Notes under the pieces: generated by a model
What the model was told of the DNA's origin: nothing
Seen by the model: the letters and a program-made list of their open reading frames with translations, nothing else
The model's database searches: none
Source of the DNA: Climacium dendroides
Lineage: Eukaryota > Streptophyta > Bryopsida > Hypnales > Climaciaceae
Length of the DNA stretch: 64,000 nt
Assembly (NCBI GenBank): GCA_950106755.1
Contig: OX467082.1
Location: 12,710,001-12,774,000, forward strand
Direction: 5' to 3'
Translations under genes and position numbers: made by a program
Part shown: one piece after another, positions 47,276 to 58,810 of the stretch
Layout: every line of letters starts with the position of its first letter
How positions within the stretch are numbered: position 1 is the first letter of the stretch

Positions 47276-49638
47276 CAATGTGAGGTTGCTTTACAAGATC
47301 CTAAATTTAGTTGAACATTGAATATAATGGACCTTCCTCAATCCTTCATTGTTGATATTGGATTCTAGTTTGGAAAATGCTTCTTCCCCTTTGTTTTCAA
47401 AGTGTGAGTTAGAGGGACCTTATATTTTAACCTTTGAAAAAGTTTCAACTACAAAAACTAATATAAAAATATCTCATTAGCATTGAAAATGATTTGACCT
47501 TTGTAAAAGAGGTTTCAAGGATTGACAACCTTTACATTTTATAAACCAATAGGTGGTTGCCAAAAAGGAAAGTAGCCACCATTGAACCTTTGATAACTTC
47601 ACATTACTTGCCTTGAGAAATAGAGCATCATTGTACCTTTTAGATTTCACTAATGGGAGTAATGGCAAGCTATCGTTAATGCAAGAAACATATCATTTGA
47701 ACCTCAGATTAGTTTGGAGTAGTGCTAAAAGTAGCATCTCAAATCCATTCACTTTTTAATAAATTGATTGTTTCTTTAATAGCATTCAATAATGCTACTT
47801 AAAATCTTCAACTATTTGAATTTTTAGACTTTAGTTTTAGAAATTTCTACCATTATACATTACATAATTTTATCTCATCCTAAATGAATATCAACTCAAG
47901 TGTGGAGGGTTACCTTTATTTCATCATCGATTATTGCAAAATGTTCCAAAGATATTTCATTGAAATATTTTGGAACAACCCTATCTAATCATTGCAATGG
48001 AATCTTTTACTCTCACACTATTTTGATTAATAATCTTGTTGAAATAGAATCTTTGAACCTTCAACAACTCCAAGAACCATGTGCCCTTAAGTTTGTTTTT
48101 ATCCAATATTAACCATTTCAATTCAAAGCTAACATAATGTCATTTTCACCCTATGGTTACATCAAAGATTATTTGAATCTTTCCATTATCTAAAGTCATT
48201 CCAAAGACATGTGGTTCATGCTTTAATGTGTATAAGATCCATTTGACAAAGTTTTAATGACCTTGAGTCATTCCAAAGACATGTGGTTCATGCTTTAATG
48301 TGTATAAGATCCATTTGACAAAGTTTTAATGACCTTGAGTCTTTTTCAAGGATGATGTGCACAATGTTCATTTGAAGGTGTATATCCCAAGTCATGAAAC
48401 TTTGAAGACACTATTATTAAGGCTCAATAGATTTAATGCCATGATTGTTTTGAGTTATAATGTCTTTTCATCTACTATGCATTATATTGATGGCTTCTCA
48501 AAGTGTCTATTGAACTAAATTAGATTTTTTTTTAAATTATAAAAACTATTAATTAACTAAATAGATTACATGTAATCACATTTCTATAACTATTTTTAAA
48601 AATCACATTAATAGGTACTTGCAAATGAAGTTTGAAAAAATAGTAATCAATTCGTCCTTTAAGGATTATAAGTTGATGTGAAAGTCTTGGAAATTGTAAT
48701 TTTGTTATGGTGAACTTTGGAGGTGTATATTTACCAATAGCCAATGTTAAAACCCTATATACATGAATACAAAAACCTCAAGGATTAAAATCCCATTGGT
48801 TGGCCTAAAATCCTTTTAACTCTCATGTTTATTTATTTTACATTCCAAAAGAATTTGACTACTATTTTATAAATCAATTGAACCCCAAAGGTTCTCATTG
48901 GTTACCTCAAAATATTTTGAATTCTTTCAATTGAAAAGGCACTACAAGCTTCAATTTTAGTTGTGACTTTGAAATTCCATTATTTTTGTCTTGACTTCAT
49001 TTTAGCATTTAGGTCCTAGCTTCATTTCACTATTTTCATTGTGGCATCATTCTACAATTTTTGTATTTGCTTCATTCCATCATTTTGGCCATTGCTTCAA
49101 TTTTAATCGTGCTTCAAAAACAATCCTGGTTGCAAAGTGGACCCTATATACATGTCAATACAAAAAATCCCAAAGGTTACTCCATGAATCATTTGAACCA
49201 ATTCCAACCTAAATGCCATAAGTGTTTTATAAATTTATAAATTTGTAGCGTTCAAGATTTTATAGTTTCAAAAAAAATGGATACTATTGATAAGAGTATA
49301 AAGAACATTGAAGCATTAATGTTGAAATAACACTAACTTTTCTATCCATGCAAGAACATGTAGAATTGACTATTTTTATAGCCATTGAGGTTCAAGATAA
49401 TCTTTCATACCTCTTTACACAACTCAAAACCCAAACACTTCTTTTTCTTCATCTCTCAATTGCCAACTTTTGTAATATCTTGTAATTGGGTTGATAATAA
49501 GCTACAAATTTTTCAATTTTTCAAAATGCCATCAAAGAATGACTATAAAATGCTACAATATAACTTAAAAAAATCTAAGACAAAAAATATATTTTGGGTG
49601 GATATTATAGTTGAATTTTAAAAAATAGATTTTATGAA
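47276..49638. other. AT-rich intergenic DNA with an exact 72-bp duplication
   Basis: A 72-bp unit is present twice without any difference at 48194-48265 and 48266-48337, each starting agtcattccaaagacatgtg. The surrounding DNA has no gene or other structure that I can support. Confidence 0.7.
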
Positions 49639-49641
49639 GAT

Positions 49642-50588
49642 CACTAGAAGAAAAACGTGTCCGTTGCAACCGACTGAGATGCGACTATGTGTCCTATACA
49701 ACTGAGATGCGACTATAGCCCTCTGTATTTGCACCAAATTTCACGTGTATGTAGTTGTAGTCGCAAAGTAGTCAGAAAATGAAGAATAGGGTTACAATAT
49801 TGTAACAGAAGAATTGACTTGAGGTATTCTACATTCAGTATTCATCGCAGTTGTCCATGTGGATAGCTATCCGCGAAGTAGAGTCCACCGTGGAAAAATG
49901 CAATCGCTCTAATTACAGGCTACAACTAAAAACTAGAAGATTGCAACTTAGAAATGACTCAAATGCAACTAGGAATCAACTATAATGCAACTAGAGCTCG
50001 ACTACAGTGCAACTAAAAAACGATTCAAATGCAACTAGAGAATAAGTGCAATGCAACTAGAACATGACTGAAAATCGATTCAATTGTCCCATATCGATTG
50101 TCAAGAATACCATCAGCTTGAACAGATAAGAATGGTAAGTTATAGCATTCTTGTGTAATGAATTTTGATAGTAAAATTCTAATATTTATATATTTTGTAG
50201 ATTTTTACACTTTGTAGATTTCTATAATCTACAACTCTATAAATTATAACCAAGTTGCAAACCAGTTGCACTTTAGTCACAAACGAGTTGCACATCAATC
50301 GCAAACTAGTTGCACACTAGTTGTATGCAAACCAGTTGCACATTAGTCACAAACTAGTTGCACACAAATAAGTGAAATAACTTCCACATCAGCAACCACG
50401 TCACAGCAATTCATCGACGAAGTTCTCCATTCCTATCGAATGACAAATAACCTCGCGACTGCAGTGCAACTCATGCGACTTGTCCACTGCGACTGCGGAC
50501 TCCAGAATATTACCAAGTCGCAAATGTCCGATACGACTACAAACCAGTCGCAAACCGCAGTCACAAAACCCTGCTTTTTCTTCTAGTG
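49642..50588. mobile_element. Non-autonomous CACTA element, 947 bp
   Basis: Both ends carry CACTAGAAGAAAAA (inverted at the right end), with 3-bp target duplications GAT at 49639-49641 and 50589-50591. The subterminal regions are packed with short repeats: gatgcgacta and (a)atgcaacta on the left, gttgcac, agttgca and gtcgcaaa on the right, in both orientations. Such arrays are the usual transposase-binding sites of CACTA (En/Spm) elements. No transposase coding sequence is present, so movement would need an autonomous partner. Intact ends and the intact duplication suggest a relatively recent insertion. Confidence 0.92.
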
Positions 50589-52289
50589 GATTTTATAAAT
50601 ACGTCCATTTTGTTGTAGGGATAATTACTAAGTCTAAAATGATCTCCAAAAGTAACGATAAGTGGCATATGTCTCTTCTATCATTGCATATATATTGGCA
50701 TATGTAACTTAGAGAGTGATAGATTCTTGTCATTAATCCCAAAGACCCAAACAACATTTTTTGTCAACATAGAAATTTTGAGTACCTCATCAAGAATGGA
50801 ATTTCTAGTTTTTTTCTTTGAATTTTTCATGCAACATCTTGGTCGAAAAGTAGTTTTAAGGCACAACAATTTATATTCCTATTGGCTACATGGTTTAAAA
50901 GATATTGTATGATAATGTAGTTTTTTTTTCAACTTGGGCAACCTGGGCAATTGAGAATAATTTTTTTTAAGAAACAAGAATTTGAAATTGTTTTTTTAGA
51001 TTTATATATAGGTGTAAAGCTTTGAATCATTCACTTTTGATTATTGAGATGAAAGTTATGAAGAGTTTTAGTGTTATCAATTCTCTACTCTAAAATAAAC
51101 TTTTAAGTCTTTTATTTAACCCCTAAAGTTTCAATGTTCCTATGGGGGACTCTTGGGATTTTGGGTAGGCTCATGTGATCTTAATTTTTTACATGATTTT
51201 TTGAAATTTTTTTTGAAGATAGGAAATCAAATTATTTTTTTATAAATGTAAAATTTATTTCAATTGGTGCCCGGGAACAAAAGTTATGCCACCATGAATC
51301 TATAATGTAACACAAAAAGAATCACAAAAAATTGAATTTTCTTAACTTAAAATTTTTTTTCCTCAAAGATTATTTTTTTTCCACATTTGAAGCTTTGATT
51401 CATTCTACTTGGACTAGTGATGAAAAATTTATGGATAATCTTATATTTTGGGGAATCTAAGCATCTTCTAGAAAAAAATAACTTACAGAATCTATTTTTG
51501 AATGCAATTTTTACAATTTTTACAAAAATATTGTTAGGCAAGGTCAAGTTTGCTTTCTAAAACAATCACACTATTGGAATGATTATGTTTCACTTCCAGC
51601 TTAGAGCTATTAATGGTTTAGTTATCCCTTCAATCTTAAACCTACTTCTACTTGACAATTTTTTAATGAGTGAGAATTAAGAAGATTCAAAGCTAAAAAA
51701 TCTAGTTAATCAAGGTGTAAGAAAACATTGTTTTCTTCATTTTAAATGCAAACATCTTGCAATCTACATGGTCAAAGTTTTTGAAATTTTTTCCATGCAT
51801 TTTTATACTAGTGTGGTACAAGATCCTATGGTTAGGTAAATAAATAAAAAGTTTAAAGTTTTTTGCTCTTTACAATAGAAATGGTTGTTTTAAATGGGTT
51901 TTGATGGAAAAATGGCCTTGGAACTTTAGGGGGTAACTCAAATTTCAATGTTTTTGGAAATAAAATAAATCATAGGATGTAGATTATTAATTAATTATTA
52001 AATTACAACCATTGGAATTGGCATTTTGAACAATTTAGTACTTTAAAGCATATTTTACTTCTTTTGACTTATTATTTTTTTTCAAGCATGAATAAGATTT
52101 TTAAAATTTTACATGTACTTCCAAATTATTTCTTCAAAATATTATGGAAAGTTGCAAGCTATAGGATTTACACATTTTAGAGTAAAATGTTTGAAAGATG
52201 AAATCTAATTATTTGGAAAGAGTTCAAAACACTTCCTTTTGAAAACCAAGCATCTTGGTCTTGTAATTTGTCAGGTTTCTGTTTCAAAA

Positions 52290-52440
52290 TTTTAGGAGGT
52301 GTATTCTAATAATTTAGCTAAATGATCCTATAGTTGGATTTGCTAAAAAATAAATATAGATGGAGATTTTAGCCTTATTTTGGAGACTAATATTTTGAAG
52401 CTATTTTGGGCCTCTAAACATGAAAGAACTTTAGGTATGA
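52290..52440 (+). repeat. Dispersed repeat, inverted copy of 16.19-16.35 kb
   Basis: See 16195-16352. Here the plus strand reads ctatagttggattt, then aaatatagatggagattttag, then tttgggcctctaaac. The two copies share the order of these blocks in inverse orientation. Confidence 0.7.
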
Positions 52441-54663
52441 TACAATGGCTAGAGGCCGTAGGATCATCATAGAGCCATTTGAAGTATCAACAAGTACTAT
52501 TCCAATCCTTTAAGATTTTTTCTTGTTGTGCTTTTTGATGATAATCTTGTGAAGGGCAAATATTGTCTCATCAAATAAAGCAAATTCCAACTTTTTCTTC
52601 AACCACTCACAATGAATTTCTATTGTAGTAAATGTCTAAAAATTACCATAGGTTTTCTATCTATTAAAGAGAGGAAATAAATATGTATGGTGTCCTAGCC
52701 AAAATTTTACTATAGTGAAGCAAACAAGAAAAAATATACTACTACAAATTTTGGAGAAGGGTAATAGATTCAGTTTTCCAATCCTATTAAATATTTCAAG
52801 ATTATCAAAGGATATGTGATTTATTTCAGGGGGGTGTAATACTTATGAATGGAATATTGTTCTAACCTTTTTTTTAATTTAGTCAAGGTCCTTTTCATGC
52901 CATTCTAGTTGGAAGTCATCTAGGAATAAATCTAAGATGTATACCTTAGCAGATGGGTTGTTGGTTCTTCTTTCAAGGTGGAGATGGAGATTGTTCATTG
53001 TAAACTCCTTGTCTTTAACCAACTTTGTAAGGTTGTAGGGAGCCAAAGGCTAAACCTCCCTTTGAGAGAAGACATCAAATTGGTATCGAGAGGGTCTATG
53101 GTGTTGATGCTATTATTGCTATATTGGTGTTGGGCAATACAATAGGTGAATTCAACACTATTGGGCAGTTTTATAATATGTGATTTCAAGGATACTATAG
53201 ATTGTATCACTAAGCTTGTAGATCAATAGAAGGGGTGAATCTAAGCAATTAAAAATAATAGACATATTAAAGATCAAGATGATACATTGCTACTATGTTT
53301 GAATTTCTATTGATCTAGTAGTATCCTTCACTATTAGGGCACTTGGTTCCACATCTTCTACTTTATTTCTAATCATACAACAATTGATTTAATTATATAG
53401 ATGAGGCATGAGGTGGGAGCTAGGCAACTAGTGGGTTTAGATTGGATATTCCTAGGGGTATTTTTATGATGCATTCCTAGCTCTATTCTTAGTTAGTCAT
53501 CATGTTGTAGAAGATGATGGAAAATTGCATCAACAAAAATGGGCAAGAGACAACTATGATGATGAGATTTAAATGTTATGGACTGGGGACGTTTGCTACA
53601 ATGCAAGGACTCCTTCTACTTGGCTTGTAGATTCTACTTATATGTACTACCTTGGTGAATTTAGATTCTTAAATTGGAGGCAATTTATTAGAATTAAGAA
53701 CATTTATGCTCGAATTGGCATTATGGCTTGCCTTTAGACACCTAAGGTAGTATGGAAGGTGCCCCTTAACTATGACCTTGTGCTCTGCTAAACTTTTAGT
53801 ACCTATTCTAATTTGTTTACCGAAAACCTTGGTGTAATCAAATACTAGATGGAGTATTAGATCCTTGATTCAAGGTTTTGCCATTTTATAAGTGAAGAAA
53901 ACAAATTTATCAATGAATAATACTTTGCCTAACTTTCCATCTAAGATGCATAGACAAGCATCTTATAGTGCTTCCTACCAACACACAATCTTAAGAAAAA
54001 TCATGAATTGAAGTCGCCACCCGTTCCTAAAATACTATGTAGCCTAGACTAGCCTCAAGTAGTTGATAGAGGACTATAAGTTTTACCACCTTCTCTTGAT
54101 GGCATGAGCGGAGTTGTACAATTTAATTTCTATAAAAGTGAGGATGCATATTCCTTCAATATTTTTTGGGTGCATTGTAGTTGCCTCTAGAAAATCTCCA
54201 AGAAGACAAGGCTAATCAAACATTTGGTCAAATTCTATTATTGCTTGGATTGATTCCACTAGGTTGTCCTTGCATAATGTAGTCAAAGGTTTCCATGCAA
54301 AAAGAAGTACCTCTAACATTGCTACATCATTTCCATTATATAAGTTGGTTGAGTGTATTACCATGAGAAAAATGTAAAAAGACTCAAGAAACTACACAAA
54401 AACACCACTAAACACTGCAACATTCACTAGATAATGGGAAGGTTTTTGAAACATGGTAGTAATAAATAAAAGATAGGTAGAAATCCATAAAGACCTCAAA
54501 AAACTTTATCCACCATCACCACATCTTTGGAGCTCCAAGAACCATCCTCATCACTAGACTACAAATTCCATATGACAACCTTAGTACCTTGCCACTTCTT
54601 ACTTCATATGTGAAATCAAAGATTTTTTTAGGGATGGGGGTGTTATATGACATGAGGTGTCTA

Positions 54664-54831
54664 TTTAGTAACCAATGACCAAAAAAAGACAAATTTTCAA
54701 TAATGTAATGACTAATTAGAATTGAGAACTTGAAATTAAAAAAATTTGCAATCAATTTGACTTTTAAGTAACCACTTACCAAAGAGGACAAATTTTTAGT
54801 AGTGTAATGACTAATTAGCATTAAAGACTTG
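54664..54831 (+). repeat. Tandem pair of ~70-bp blocks, ~100-bp period
   Basis: Block 1 (54664-54733) and block 2 (54764-54831) share agtaacca, gacaaattttt/c, tgtaatgactaattag and gacttg/gaacttg in the same order. About 30 bp separate them. No coding meaning is seen. Confidence 0.65.
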
Positions 54832-55703
54832 CAGCATGCTTATTATAAGCAATTAACTTGACCATTTAGTATTAGAAATAATATTTTAGTATATAGTAAT
54901 TTTTTACTATTTGAACGCCTTAAAATCCACTATAGTTGTGGTAGTGGATGAATGATCTATATATAAACTATTTCTAAATTAAAAATACTTTGATAATTCT
55001 TACCTATTGATAAAGTATACATGTAATATATTTGGATTCAAAAGAGACACTTCAACATCAGATCATCAATCCTCTTTGCAAAAGATTTATACTTTACTAA
55101 TTCTTTGATTGTTACAAAAATTGGATTTTTGAAGCTAATTAAAGTGTTCTATATAATTTATAGAAAATGCATCCAAATTCTTACGTGATTGCAAATTATA
55201 TTCTTGATTTTGTAGCAAAATTGAGCATCCAAATAGTTAATTTGTATGCACAAAAAATTAAAATTTCTAGACCTACATCCCCTATATGAAGTTTTTGTGC
55301 CTAGCATTAGATTTAGCATTGGATTTTCACAATTCTAAAGATTGAATGTTTGATATCTTATTCTTAATTCCTTAAAGACTATACTTTCAAAGTTTGATCA
55401 ATAAATGAATGCACAAATATCTTTTCATGTATCCATTTGTGTATTTATGCTTCTTGTATTAGTTCTCTTTCATTCTAAATTTTTTTTTCCTTGCAAATAT
55501 TCTATAGTTCAAAGTGTACAAGCTTATTTCACCTAAAAAATTAAATTTCTAGTGCTTGAAAATGCCTTTCAATAATGCCTTGAATATGTAATTAAAACGG
55601 AATTTTAGAATCATTTTGATTAGAGTAAATCAGCCCTTTACTGCACATCCAAGAACCACACAATACTTGTTGCTAATTACCGCACAATTATCGCACAATT
55701 CAA

Positions 55704-55843
55704 CACTACTAGAAAATTTCGTTTTTTTGTTGTTTTGGTCGCGTTGATCCGGTCAAAATCTGACAGAAATCAACAGATTTCTGTCAGATTTTGACCGGAT
55801 CAACGCGACCAAAACAACAAAAAAACGAAATTTTCTAGTAGTG
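55704..55843. mobile_element. Perfect 140-bp hairpin MITE of CACTA type
   Basis: Two 68-bp arms are exact reverse complements separated by only aaca. The ends are CACTACTAGAAAATTTCG and its complement, and the 3-bp target duplications are CAA (55701-55703 and 55844-55846). Complete identity of the arms suggests recent activity or ongoing arm homogenisation. A transcript across it would form a long perfectly paired RNA hairpin. Confidence 0.92.
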
Positions 55844-55846
55844 CAA

Positions 55847-58139
55847 CTACCAATTCAATTGTAATGGAAACAAATTTGTAGTGAAGGGTTGTAAGGAATT
55901 TTAAATTAGATTATGAGTGCATCACCTTTAAATTACAATAAAATTTGTAGATGGAGAAATTCATTAAAATGGCAATATTCCACATGCCATTTACGTAATT
56001 AGGACAATTTTGGACATCACTTCTCGGCATGTCAACCTCATAGATGTGCCAATTTTGTCCCCAACAAGTCCAAATTGCAATGCAACTCCCATGTTTCTTC
56101 ACTCCCTGTGCCATCTTTCTATGAATTTGTTTCATTTTCAATCCCCCTTCGTGCCATTTTCACAGAATAATTGACATTTTAATGAAATTTCCCATGTAGG
56201 AAGAAATCTTTATGCATTCCATTTTTCAAAGGTGAATCTTAACATGACATTTAATAATCATGCCAAATTTCAAAACATACAATTTATACAAGTCTCTACA
56301 TTTATGCGGAGAAGGGTTTGAATTTTGTCTATGTGGTGATTGACAAGCTTACTATAGAACTTAAAATTTACTTCAACAAAATCTTGTGAAAATCAAAAAT
56401 ATTCAATCCACATTCAATTTTTGAAATAGTATTTGATCATTTATTTCTAATGCTATTGATAAATATTATTTAATAAAGTGGGTGGTCTAACTACATAGAT
56501 ATGATCTATGGGTCAAATTTTATAATTTTTGTTTAAAACTTATTGTCAATTTTTTTTAAGTTGCTCATTATTATTTTGGGGGAAATTTGAACTATCCCTA
56601 TTTTTGAAGCATTAAGCAACATTCTTCATTCTTCAATTTATTAACAATAATTGAATAGAAAGACATACAAATTAACTTTGTTTCAAAAAATAGAGTAATC
56701 TCTTTATGGACTCATCTAAACAAAAATAAATAAATAAATAATGGTTATTTACAAAATAGTGGCAATCAATTTAACCCCTCTTTATCATGTCAATGCCAAA
56801 AGAATTTAAGGTCCCATTGCAACAAATTCAATCATTGTTCATTATCATCTCATAGAGTTTTCTTCTAATAGAAGGCACCAAAGGTAATAGCAAAACTTAC
56901 ATCCATGAAGCATAACTAATCTAACTACCTTCAACAAGACTCTAATGTATAGTAGTCTTGAGGCCAACATTATGATTATTATGTCATTGTCTTCATTTCT
57001 TTAGCGACATTCTTTTTCATTAGCCATGATAGACTTCAAAGTTATGTGAATGAGTGGCTAAAGTATTAGAAGAGGGGTTAAATTGATTGTCACTTCTTTA
57101 TTGAAAAAGCCATACATATGACCAATATTAGTAATGCAAGTGAAATGCCCATTGGTAATATTGTTGCAAGTGTTGGCATTTACATCTCCATATACAAGTG
57201 TATTTTTGGGGGGTTCTTAAGATTTTAATTTTACATGAATTACTTAGAAAATAGAACAATTTGAAGTGACATGATACTTTGACTTGTTTAATCCTTCACT
57301 ACAAGGATTTTTTTGATTGGAAGATGCAATGTACTTTGAATTCTATAATTGCTATTTTGACTATAAACAATGGTATGATTTATATTGCAAGGAATATATA
57401 TAGATAGATATATAGATATAGATTCACTTATCTACATGGATGCATTGGAAAAAGTTCAAGCTTCAATATTAGCAATTATATAAAAGGACAAATTTTCTTT
57501 CTTTAACCTTGAAATGTCTTAATCCTTTTTTGAAGTTTGGCTCATTTTGGCTTATATCTTTGTTCAGAAATATCATTTATTGCAATTCCTTGCAATTGGT
57601 CATTAATGAAGGTTGTCTTTTCAACATTCAAGTATTACATTGGATGAATGAGAAGTTAGTTGGACAACTCAATACCTACAAGCCCTCTATTCAACGTCTA
57701 AAGTATGGATGTCAGAGTGTTTCAAGGTTAGTAAAGGAAGTGTTACGAAGTGTTGCAAACTATATTGCAAGATCTCCTTTAGGAATACATAGGAGGTATA
57801 AAAGCTTGCTAACAACTATTTCAAGTTAACAAATTTGAGCCAAAATCTTACATTGTGTGGCATTGACCAACTTAACACTTAAGAAAAACAAGAAAATTGG
57901 ATGAAACTGTCAAACCCACCTTTAAAAGGTAGCAAATTAGATGAAAGTCTCCTAGATAATTTTATGCATGAACATGCACTTTTCCAGATGATTATGGATG
58001 ATCCTACCAATATTTTTCTCACATGCATACATTCCTCTATGTTCATCAAGGAATAATAAATAATGTTCCTTACTAGGAGAGAAGTGAATAACACATCAAA
58101 TTGTGGAGACATAAGGCTTCTAGTGAACCCGATGATCCA
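55847..58139. other. AT-rich intergenic DNA
   Basis: A tata/gata microsatellite lies at about 57395-57424. The open frame at 57509-57829 (106 residues) and others have no recognisable domain. No gene is supported. Confidence 0.5.
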
Positions 58140-58810
58140 ATATGTCGTGGAATGGAAGCTTAATGGCTGTTGGTCATTATGTCTAAGGGAGTGACCGACG
58201 GACGACCTAAGTGTCCACTCCAAGACTCGCTGCCACAGTCCAAAATAGTTGGAACCCTGTTGGATTCAAGTGCAACACCACAACCTGAGATAACTGAAGC
58301 CAATGAGCTGAAGGTTCCGGCACCATGTTCCGGCAAACATGCTTGGTACTCATGCTGGTTCGACAGGTACGGCTTTCCACTGATGATAGTGGGCAAGTCC
58401 TACGGATAATCTCACAAGCCTGCTAAATTTCACACCCATCAGATCACAACTTCGAAATCACAGTATTGGATGGCGCACTAAGGGGTCAAATACTTTCCTA
58501 GCCATCCTTTTAGAAACAATCATACCCAAGCAGAAGAGAAATCACGAAACGTCCATGGCATTTAAGCAGGTCGATTCGCCAGCACAAAAGAACTCGGGTG
58601 TTCGAAATAGTAAGAACATATCCCTGCTACAGTCGCTATGAACTAGCTGAAGGCTAACTGCATCGTGATTGACAAATAGGACACATCGGCACTGCCACAT
58701 GTACTCAAGATTGACCGTTTTCCTGAATAGTTGTTCCTGAATGGGTGGAAATCACAGCTCATCGTCTCTCCGCGTTTCCTCGTTGAACCCAAAATATATC
58801 GGTTGGCAGA
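58140..58810 (-). other. Probable 3' UTR of the calreticulin gene
   Basis: Composition rises from AT-rich to balanced at about 58140 and stays so into the terminal coding exon at 58811. Overlapping frames exist on both strands (58160-58396 and 58170-58409), but neither has a recognisable domain. A 24-bp segment at 58739-58762 is repeated exactly at 59012-59035 inside intron 13. Confidence 0.5.

Larger units (their letters stand above)
50592..55700. other. AT-rich intergenic DNA with weak repeats
   Basis: This stretch contains one copy of the dispersed repeat (52290-52440) and a tandem pair (54664-54831). Around 52.6-54.2 kb composition is slightly less AT-rich and broken frames occur. They may be transposon coding relics, but no domain could be named. 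Confidence 0.45.

Noticed and set aside
52995..53720. Possible retrotransposon coding relic
   Set aside because: Composition hints at former coding DNA, but I could not identify a reverse transcriptase, integrase or other motif, so no element is called.
57509..57829. 106-codon open frame
   Set aside because: No recognised domain, no intron-linked continuation, and AT-rich context.
58160..58409. Overlapping 78-79-codon frames on both strands
   Set aside because: They lie in the likely 3' UTR of calreticulin and neither shows family similarity.
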